From contig JAPXFQ010002912.1 of the NCBI GenBank assembly GCA_028564705.1, forward strand, positions 1,977,001-2,041,000: a DNA stretch of 64,000 bases, in the 5' to 3' direction. Of the stretch, positions 55,050 through 64,000 are shown in pieces. A program made the position numbers and the translations under genes. Below the pieces are notes generated by a model. It made no database searches and had not been told where the DNA came from. It saw nothing but the letters and a program-made list of their open reading frames with translations. Positions within the stretch are counted from its first letter, which is position 1. Each line of letters starts with the position of its first letter. This stretch comes from Apricaphanius iberus (lineage: Eukaryota > Chordata > Actinopteri > Cyprinodontiformes > Aphaniidae).

Positions 55050-58000
55050 TCATATCAACTCAGTCAATATATACTCGCATGTCATGTACGCACACACATG
55101 CAGCTGCACAACACCTGCAGTTTGGCTGGTTATGAAGGAGAACTGGTGTGGTGCATGTGAATTGTAAGATAAACAGGGCAGTATTCTGTACATGCATTAA
55201 CTACATAAGAAACAATGTATCCAGTTAATTCTAGTAATTAATTGACCCACATTACCATGTTCATTTTGACACAAAAAAAATCTTAATTATTTGCTCCGAG
55301 TTATATATCAGGAAATACAATGTTTTAGATTGTTTGAGCTGTCTTTTATGGCTTACTGGTTGCAGTAGTCTTATTGATGCCCTAAGGTTTATATTTAAAG
55401 GTGTCAAAAATATCCAACTAAGTAACATTGAGCAGACAAGTTGTGTTTTAGGACCTTTCCTGGTCTCTCTTCAGGTTTTTTTTCTGTCTGTGTTTATTTT
55501 GTGCAAAGCATAAAACTGATGAATTTTCTGGCTTTCACTTGTGGTCTGTTGGGTCTTGTGTGCTGCTTAGCCCTTTGGCTTTCTCTGATCAATGCACTTC
55601 TCCTTGAATGCCCTTCTAGCTTTGAAGAGTGTAATAGCTGCCCAGAAGTTGTGACCTCTTTAATGAGCAGCTAATTTATTTATGTGGGTTAGACTGCGAT
55701 GCTGAGACGGCGGCAATCCAGTTGTTTGGCTCCCCTCTGCTACCCAAGGCGATGAGATAGCAGATTTTTCGCTGTGTTTTTTCCCAGAGGCTGTATTTAC
55801 TGTAGGAAGCTTAGCAGGTGATCTTAAAGACTGAAGTGCACTGGTGAGCACATATCCGATTATACAGACTGCATAATTGAACATGTTTATTAATTTGTTA
55901 GTTCTTATTTCTATCCTTGAGCTTGCAGATTTCTAAACAAACTTTAGAGCTATTCATAAAAGTTTGAATATTTTCAATTATTTTTATATTCATATCCTGA
56001 TTAGATGACTCCTAGTTAGATCTTGTAGTTGTGGAGCAGAACTATTTAACTTTTAAAAGCTGTTAACACTGCATTCTAGCTTCCTTCATAAATATTGAGC
56101 TGCATGAATAGAGGAACAGGCCACTTCTCACTTATACCATTTAAATAAATACCTTCCTGTTCCATTCTAATACGTTTTTTTAACTACGTGAGCGTTTCAG
56201 ATCAAAATGCGTCAATTTTTGCAGCTTTAAAAGTAGAATTGTTATTTTTTTATCCTTTTAGTAAACTAAGTTCAGACTTCTTTTAGAGGCTATGCTTCCT
56301 CCTTTTGCTGTTTTAAAGAACCACAGAGCAAAAAAAAAAGGCAATAAAATTGCGAGTCAACAGGAAATCTGGAGGCTATAAAAAGATCTGTGAAATTAAA
56401 TACCAGGTGTTTGTGATTAACAGCTTAACATTGACTAGGTATGGGTCTATTATGTAGACATGGTCCAGTCAAATTAATATGACATTATTACAGTTAAAAC
56501 AAAATAGATTATAGGGAATATAACAAAACGGATTTGAGTTAAAACTGGTTATCTGGTCCTTTAATATTGTTGTCTTTACAATTTATTTTAATTATTTTAA
56601 TTCCGAGAGTTGATTGAAAAATTAATTATAACCTCACCTTTTATTATGAGTTGTTTAGTTTTCTTTCTAGATGACTGGCAGTTTGCTGTTATGACAGTAG
56701 CTTTATTGGGGGGGGGGGTCCTATTATTGTATTATTCTATTTGTACATCTTTGCTTAAAAACATACTCGAGATTTTGATTTTTTTTTATTTGTAGGGATG
56801 ATTTATATTTAGAGTCAGATGGACTTTTCATTTTACCCAGAAAGGGGGTTTAAATCACCCTTAACCATAAAACAAATGACTTTTGAATCAAGGATTAGGA
56901 TACATCTGTAAATATAAAAAAGGAAACTTGTGCACAACAAGAAAATAATGCTTCCTTCACACTTCTCCCACAAACCAAAGGGCACTCCCTGTCCTACTGT
57001 ACTGATGGCCATGTGGGAGTAAAATCACCGCTCTGCTCAGGGTTTCATCGATCTGCTATGGAGGAGTCCTCGTTGGCAGCTCTTCTTGTTGATTATGAAT
57101 CATCTGGGAAACAGTTGTGCTTGGAGAAATGGAACATGGAGTTTTCCACCAAATAACCTCCTTTCATCAACCCTGCTTTTCTCTCTCCTCGCAGTTATGC
57201 AGAACATGAATAATTGCTCTGCTGGCTGGCATAATAGCAGCTCAACTCGGCTAACAATTTGTGTGACAAAAGAAGCGATAACTCTAATTTCTCCATTCTT
57301 TCCCGCTATATTTTACAATGAGAAATGGTTGAGAGGATCATTCAAGCACTGGAGATAAAACGAAACCAGTCGTGAATGAATATTTGTCTAACTGCACAAA
57401 AGAGATGCCTATATGTAGAGCAGAGATGGCCAAAATATTTGTCTTTATAACTATAAATGCTATCAACGGATTTATAGTTGTCAGCAAGGAAGCTGAGATT
57501 GAAATTATTTTTTAAACTTTACTCAGCAGTCTTTTTCTTGCACCTGTGCATGCTGCGTGTCTACTCAATATAAACTTTCCAGCATGTGGTGGTAATAGAC
57601 TGCTGCACTTATAAACAGCATATTTGTGTAGTAAAAACAAAAACTTCTAGTTTAAAAAGCTGAATCAACAGAGCAAAAAAAATGTAACATTTTTTTGGAT
57701 AGGAACTTGTCTTGGTGTGTTTTTCAGCCAAGGACTCTTTCATGTCGCACTATACAAGCCAAGATTTCAGGTAGTCTTACTGCATTGCATCTCGCTCTAG
57801 CAGGACACTCCGTTGTCCCAAGTATTTAGCTGAAAAGCCTATGCAACTAAAAGCTGACAGAAACTCAACATAGCAAATATAAAATGCCATATACACTGGA
57901 TTGTCACCCAAGTTTAAAACATTTGGCTTCTTTGTTGCGCCTCGTTTTTGTGTGTAGCCACTATTGTTGCTATTATTGATATCACTACTGTTGCGTTGTA

Positions 58001-58395
58001 TTCTTGACAATAGTTTTCACGTCACGTTGATTGCAGACTGGAGCCATAGATTATCTGACACCGCTTTACGACAGCCAGAGGCTGGATTTGGTGGTGAATC
58101 TTCAGTAAGCTTGCAACACTGGAAAGTCACACACCTGCAAGTCGCCCTCGCATGCACCGTTCTTGGTCAGCACTCTATTCGCAACAAAAGATTTGTCTAT
58201 GATGGGTGGAAAACGTTTAGTGTACACTAGGCTTTTAACATATTTTTTGAGACTGCATTTCCAAGAATCTATAGATATTATCTAAGTAAAAGTAAGTGTA
58301 AAACGCACTCCATTCTTTAAAAAAAAACAAGCAATACCCAAACACAAAGTATAATCCCAGATTAATATCCTCAAGAACAAAGACCTTAATCTATG
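55050..58395. other. anks1b intron 1, no gene; repeat-free island 56940-57360
   Basis: AT-rich with poly-G (56709-56717) and poly-A runs. 56940-57360 is non-repetitive and less AT-rich. A frame at 57964-58230 has no known domain. Confidence 0.45.
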
Positions 58396-59085
58396 TAGAT
58401 GTGTCCTGTGTTCTGATAAAACTAAAAGTGAGGTGTTTGTCAATGACCATCATTAAAGTGGAAAGAAAAAGTTGGAAGTCTGCAAGCCTGAGAACACCAT
58501 CCCAACTGTGTGGTACGGCGGTGGCAGTATGACGTTTTGTCATCTTGTTTCTGGTGCTCTTGGTGCCATCATTGAGGGTGGCTGTGGCTCAGTAGAGTGG
58601 GTTCCATTCCTGCTTCTGCATGCTACATTCCATTGTGTCCTTGTTTAAGACACTTCACCTACCTTGCCAGATGGGCCGATACAGGATGCCGATATGGCAG
58701 CCTCGCTTCTGTTAGCCCGCCCCAGGGCAGCTGTGGCTACAAATGTAGCTTCCACCAGTGTGTGAATGTGAGAGTGAATGAATGGAATTGTAAAGCGCTT
58801 TGAGGGTCTCAAAAAGCGCTAAATAAATCCAATCCATTATTATTATTACTGGAAAACAAAGTTATGTTGAAAGATCTCAAAACATCGACCAGAAAGTTGA
58901 AGCTTGGGCAAAAAGCTCCTCCTAATGTGAGTGTATAATCATACCTCCAGTTCAAAAACAGCCGAGTCGGAACTAGCAGGTGATCTGGTGTGGCATCACA
59001 AAGACCTGATCTCAGTCTCATAGTAAATTCTTGGTGGAGTTGAACAGGTGTGTCTGAGGAAGGTGGCCTACAAACATGAAGCATT
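58396..59085 (+). mobile_element. Tc1 transposase relic, sense, split by a SINE
   Basis: The left part (GTCCTGTGTTCTGATAAAAC; GAGAACACCATCCCAACTGT; GGTGGCAGTATGACG) and the right part (AGTTATGTTGAAAGATCTCA; GCATCACAAAGACCTGATCT; GGTGGCCTACAAAC) are consecutive stretches of a fish Tc1 transposase gene. They are separated by the SINE at 58577-58849. Confidence 0.7.
58577..58849 (+). repeat. tRNA-derived SINE, sense
   Basis: Same family as 21881-22104. The head is GTGGCTCAGTAGAGTGGGTT with a decayed B box. The middle reads GTGTCCTTGTTTAAGACACT, then GTGTGAATGTGAGAGTGAAT. The tail is TAAAGCGCTTTGAGGGTCTC, then AAAAAGCGCTAAATAAATCC, then an (ATT)n end. No target duplication visible. Confidence 0.65.
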
Positions 59086-60135
59086 TGCAGCTATTATGGT
59101 ATTCGCAAATATAAATGATACCAGTGATCTTTACTGACATTAGTTGGGAAAAATTTAGTCAGATTTATTGTCATTGAGGGAAAAAAAGATTGTATTAAAG
59201 ATATTTTAGATAATTTTTTGTTTTTATGTCTTCTAAATATTTGACTTTAACTGTATATGACCATGTAGATGAGCAAAATAATAAACCATGCAGATTTTAC
59301 TTTTATAGACAACCAGGCAGACGTTCACGGCACCATAAACCAAGCCCCTATTTAGATGACAAAACTGACACCCTTAATTGTAGGATTTGTGATCATTCGC
59401 CTGCTCAGTGAGGCCCTGATGGAGCCGGTGAGTTAGTCACCATCCAGGAGGCCAACATGAAGTGAGAGTGAGAGCGGAAGAAGATGATAACAGCGGAAAG
59501 GAGAGAGAAAAAATGCCAGTTTTATTTAGTAAATTCTCAAATAGCCGCCCTTCTCCAGCGCAGAATAGAAGTTAGTGGTCCTTCCTGTTTTAACACCCAT
59601 AAAATATAGGAACAACATTTGAAATTGGAGCTGGGTATCGATTCAAATTTCAAGAATTGATTTCAATTCTAAAGAGTTGGAACTGATTATCATGATCCAA
59701 TCCAATCTGTTCCAATTCGATGCTATTAAAAACTTTTTTTAGTTTTTTTTTTAGCCATTACCTTAATTATATGGCTGTGATGCAATGAAAAAACATTGGG
59801 CGAGTAACCGATCACCAAGGAAACCATGTTAACCCTTTCAGTCCTAAGCCTTAAAATGTCTGTCTGGACATTTTCTTCCCATTTTTAGCTATAAAAAAAA
59901 GTCAATCAATGTTAAGATTAAAGCGATTTTTGGACTTGTGAATCGATGTGATTCGATTCTATTCGATTTTAAAATTATTTTTATAAGAATCAATTCAGGC
60001 TGTATTTTTTTTCCCCAACACAGCACTTTTGCAAATATTTTTCTCCTTGTCCTCTTGAACTGAGCAGTGATTATTATGTGTACCGTCTGTTTATCCGAAA
60101 TATTTTTAATCCAAAACAATTATTACAGGGCTTAA
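59086..60135. other. anks1b intron 1, GATTCGAT-rich dispersed repeat at about 59630-60000
   Basis: 59630-59735 (GAGCTGGGTATCGATTCAAA and neighbours) and 59935-60000 (GTGAATCGATGTGATTCGAT) are reminiscent of a common fish MITE with ATTCGATT-rich ends. Ends not resolved. The remainder is unassigned. Confidence 0.4.
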
Positions 60136-60478
60136 TTAGGGATGCAACAAATATATATATTTTTTCAAACGGATACGATACCAATACTTGGATCCGAGTA
60201 CTTGTTGATAGGTAGTACCACACAAAAAAAATGCAATGAATTGGAAGACAAATTTTATTTTCCTCTGTTTGTTACAACAAATGATGTTGAATTGGATGAA
60301 AAAATAAAATATTAATAAAAATGACCACAAACCTAGAATTGTCCTAAATTAAACCTTGTCTGTGAAATTACTGCAGAGTTTCCACATTTAAATGATCTGT
60401 TCATAGTATCGGTGAACTAACTGACCAAGTACATTAGCATGGTTTCTGCCGCGATACCAGTATCGGTGTACCCCTAGC
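60136..60478. mobile_element. MITE copy B (related to 23637-23800)
   Basis: Begins TTAGGGATGCAAC and ends ATCGGTGTACCCCTAGC; the ends are imperfect inverted repeats (TAGGGATGCA against TAGGGGTACA). The interior shares ordered blocks with copy A. About 340 bp, non-coding. Confidence 0.65.
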
Positions 60479-62270
60479 ATTAATCTTATTCGTAATTAAC
60501 ACGGTTAGCATAAATAAAACAGTTACTTTGTATTAACTTGGTATTTTAGATTTCTGACCTTGAATATTTCCAATAAGCTACCAGCAAGTCCAAATCTAGG
60601 ATTCTTAAGATTCCTTCCTGTTATCTGCTCAATGTCTTGCTCTCAAGTTTGTTGTCTGAATCAGCGTCAGTTAGGTCACAGCATATAAAGGAAAAAAAGT
60701 TTCTCCTATTTTCTTAACCTGAGTGATAATGAAGTACTTTTTTCTTAAAGCATTTTGGGCTGGTTGATCTTCAGCACTATGTGTCTGTCCCGCTTTAGGA
60801 TGGAAGTCTTGAATAACTTTTTTTTTTTTGAAGCCATAATATCTGTATTGCACATGGAAGAGCAACATACAAGAATGTATGTGCCCTTATTGGAACACAG
60901 AGCCATTTGTAGTTCTACTTAAGCGATACCATCCGTCTTTACTGTTTGGCACTCACGTGGGTCTTGCTGAGTCACATATTCCTGGACTCTGCCGTGTGTA
61001 TCATAGAGTGCATGCAGATGAGTGTGTGTATGCACCATTTGTCTGTATCTCATTCTTTCTGCTTGAAAGGTCATTGGCATTGGCTAAAGACATACTGGCC
61101 AGTTCTGAGCCTGGCACATGGACAGGTTGGACTGCCGGTTTCATCTCCCAGACAACGTCAGCGGGTGAAGTAGAGGGGTCATGGGGCTCGGGCACTGAGA
61201 AAGCGAGAGGGGCATGTGAATGAGTCTTGATGTCCCAGGCTTGTTTTGTTGTAAAGAATCCTTAAAGAACAAATGAATTTCTGTTTGACTTGTTTATTGG
61301 GACTTTCTTATACTCGGCAGTTCTAAACTGTTAGATACCCTGTTTCAAGGTTTAGTCTCATTCAACAAAAGAATAAAATCACTGTTTAATTTTTGCAAAT
61401 CAAAGTTTGTAATTCATCTCTTTAATTGCATGTTTGTAAGTATGTCTGTTGGGGGGGGTTCTGGCTTCTCTTGAACAGAGAGAAGGGGGTCCACACAGAA
61501 AAAAAAAGGTTGGGATCCACTGTTAGAGCACAATCTTTTTTGTTACATAGAAAAAGAAAATTGTTTCGTCATGCACTTTTTCTGCACCCTGGTGTTAAAT
61601 TGCATGGTGACACTGCAGCTTTCACGGCATGTTGGTGTCCTTTAGAGGGTGTCTGGCTTTCTGCATCCACTGGTCAGTTTAAATGACCTGAAGCTTCGAA
61701 GTAGAGTAGTATAACTCATTTATTTCCACTATAATCAACACAGATTTTCTCAAACTTCTCAAATTACCCAAAGCAGCATCTTTGCATTACCTCTTTGCTA
61801 AAAACCAAGAGGAATCTAATTCATGCAGCTGAGGTGTGCTATCACAAACACAGAATTATATCAAATGATCTTGGGAATGGCACGTCGACCTTCAAGCTTC
61901 ATGACTCACCAATTAGAGATATTTTGGCACCAAATTTTGCTGAGCTGTTTTGAATAACAAATTTTTGACTCTGCATATACTTCAAAATACCAGCACGGCC
62001 ACTTTGTGGCATACTGCCTCAGTTTAACACTCGCCACTCAGCAAATGCGATCACATTTTCCATTTAGCGAGTCAAATTTGGAGCGCCGTCTGCCACAAGG
62101 CGAGTAAATGAACCAAATCAGTCATGTATATTAATCCTCGTTTCTAAGGATGTCTGTGATGCTCTTCTGCTATCTGCATGCGATGTACACAAGTGTACGT
62201 AAAACGTGAACGCCACACCATACTGTACATAATTTCCCATTATTCATATAGCGGTTATCTTTAGGTTAAA
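60479..62270. other. anks1b intron 1, no gene; repeat-free island 60880-61220
   Basis: 60880-61220 is less AT-rich and without visible repeats. Overlapping open frames on both strands there have no known domain. The rest is AT-rich. Confidence 0.45.
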
Positions 62271-62400
62271 ACCATACTTGCCAACACTCCCAATTTTCCC
62301 GAGAGAGACGTGTATTTCAATGCCCCCTTCCGAAAATCTCCTGGAGCCACCATTCTCCCGAATTTACCCCGATATCTGACGGTGTCTCATATCACTTACA
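62271..62400. repeat. Dispersed repeat fragment (TTGCCAACACTCCC type)
   Basis: ACTTGCCAACACTCCCAATT, TTCCGAAAATCTCCTGGAGC and CCATTCTCCCGAATTTACC resemble a common teleost dispersed repeat with C-rich ends. Class not assigned. Confidence 0.45.
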
Positions 62401-63404
62401 CTCCCTGTTTCTTATGTGAGAGGGATGGAGAATAAAATATGTTAGATTTGCATTTTGCCAAGGAAGGAGCTATAGGTACAGTTTCTCATTCCGGACATGA
62501 AAATCCATCACCTGTCGGTGAAGTTTGCCGTTTTGAAAACAAAAATAGGTCACCGATGGGATTCGTGTGTCCAATGAAGAAAACAATCAGCTGTAATTAG
62601 TGACGCATGCCACATGTGTTTTCAGAACAGTCTATTTGACTGACAGAAGCTGTAGTTTCAATTAATTTTTAAATCCTCAGAGTTATCAAGGATTAAAAAC
62701 TGTATAAACAGACCTCAAGTCTAGTTTCATTTTATTTTGGCTTTGCGATGGTAACTTCAGCAGCTTATCAAGAATCTTTTTTTCACACCTCTTTGATCCT
62801 GAGAACGCAGCTGGTCGTGATTTTGGTCCAGTAGAAACCAAAGTTACAGCTTTAAAATCAATGGACTCGGCGTCGTGCTTTGACCAAAGTGAAAAAAAAC
62901 CCAACAACTTTCTCAATCTCTATAGACACAGAAACTCCCAGGACACAAAAATAAAAGCAGAGAGGTTCTTCTAGTTGGGAACCAATCTGAGCTGGTCATG
63001 TTTTCAAGTTTTCATCTGATAAAATTACATTTAAAGTCATTTTATTTAGGTTTACTAAGGTTTATCTGACTATGTAAAATAATAGAAAAATGGGAGTCCT
63101 GGGACAACGGAGAAAACAAGGAGTCTGACTAGATTTCAATAAGTGTTATTTAAAAAATATTTCTAAAAATAAAAATGAGAACCGTCTGAAAAGTTGTTTT
63201 TCTGATCTATTTTTGAAGTTGTCACTCCTTTCTGTTTTACTCCAACATCATATATAATAGGTGTTTTGCGTATATCTGTGTAAAAATCATTTAGAATTTA
63301 CGGTGGTAAAAAATATGCTTGGCCAGTAAATATTTTTCATCTACGGTGAGTAAAAATTAAATTTTGGACCCTGCTTATAGACAAGTAAGATTTGGAAAAA
63401 TTTA
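62401..63404. other. anks1b intron 1, nothing identified
   Basis: AT-rich sequence with no exon, RNA gene or transposon end recognised. Confidence 0.5.
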
Positions 63405-64000
63405 GGTGTGGATTTTGACTTGGCCTAAAGCTGTAATCGAACCCGAGCCCGAGAGAGTTCAGGACGAGCCCGAAGAGTATATTTTGATTGGCAGCTTATT
63501 AAAACCTGAACCCGATTACAGCCCAACATTTTTCCGCTAGGAAAAACTGGCACCGGAAAACATGACTGGCAGGTTTTCAATTTACTGGACAAATGTTTGA
63601 AATTCCGGTCAAATAGGCCTGTGATCTGAAGCTTAACATGCTAAATGAATAAGAATAATTTCATGGCATGTTTATTTATAATCTTTTCTTTTAGTCTGCA
63701 GCTATATGAAGCTTAACCGCTTGCTTCTGTTGCGTAAAAGTCTGTCTTGCCTGCATGCGTTTGTGTGCGCTCTTGACCGCTCTTGCGGTCTTGACCGGAG
63801 CATAATTTCTGTTTTCATCTAAGAGGAGTGGGTCTTTCACATCATGACTCATGTGGTGTGCATGCAACATATTGTCAGGTAGATTCAGAATAATGTTTGT
63901 GCCCCACTGCAGTATTTTGTTATAAATTATAGCGCTGAGATGATCAGCTGACGGCTAAAGCCCGAGCCCGACCCCAACCCGAATCTGTGGACTATGATAT
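63405..64000. repeat. CCCGAGCCCGA-containing dispersed repeat, cut by window end
   Basis: GAACCCGAGCCCGAGAGAG at about 63438 and AAGCCCGAGCCCGACCCCAA at about 63958 are direct repeats of a C/G-rich motif in AT-rich DNA. GAACCCGATTACAGCCC lies between. Probably a decayed DNA transposon or MITE; not classified. Confidence 0.4.

Overview
The window reads as AT-rich nuclear DNA of a ray-finned (teleost) fish. It has spliced vertebrate genes with GT/AG introns, mostly long introns, and a dense layer of decayed transposons typical of teleosts: several Tc1 families, PIF/Harbinger, hAT, DIRS, L2-type LINE, a Penelope-like element and tRNA-derived SINEs. I cannot name the species. There are no bacterial genes, CRISPR arrays, rRNAs or convincing functional tRNA genes. 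Most open frames above 60 codons are chance frames or transposon relics.

Two genes are supported, both on the + strand. Positions 396 to 13120 hold nine consecutive coding exons of the C-terminal part of a bridge-like lipid-transfer protein of the BLTP3 family (BLTP3B/UHRF1BP1L/SHIP164). Splice phases are compatible at every junction, and the gene ends in a leucine-rich coiled coil, a TAG stop and a roughly 1.15 kb 3' UTR with a Pumilio motif. Positions 22742 to 22872 are the first coding exon of an ANKS1-type ankyrin-repeat/SAM/PTB scaffold gene. The residues after the start favour ANKS1B over ANKS1A. The 41 kb from 22873 to the window end is the beginning of anks1b intron 1. BLTP3 beside ANKS1 in the same orientation is the arrangement I recall for both human paralogous pairs, so the two identifications support each other.

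Layout: 1-13120 bltp3b exons, with introns carrying a DIRS retrotransposon (898-3238), a Tc1 relic with a MITE nested in it (4735-5570) and other relics. 13121-14290 is the 3' UTR. 14290-22104 is intergenic, with Tc1 debris, an apparently dimeric tRNA-derived SINE, an unclassified block ending in a 35-bp inverted repeat, and a SINE with an 8-bp target duplication. 22105-22741 is the anks1b promoter/5' UTR with a GA tract and upstream ORFs. 22873-64000 is anks1b intron 1, a mosaic of DNA transposons and retroelement fragments separated by AT-rich sequence in which I see nothing codable.

I found no convincing undescribed biological system. The items most worth a second look are the ~1.3 kb unclassified repeat block upstream of anks1b, the double-headed SINE, the preserved DIRS split-end architecture, a 26-bp perfect hairpin at 50920-50979, a 66-bp miniature Harbinger-like element, and two competing in-frame splice donors in bltp3b, one of which would leave a 31-nt intron.
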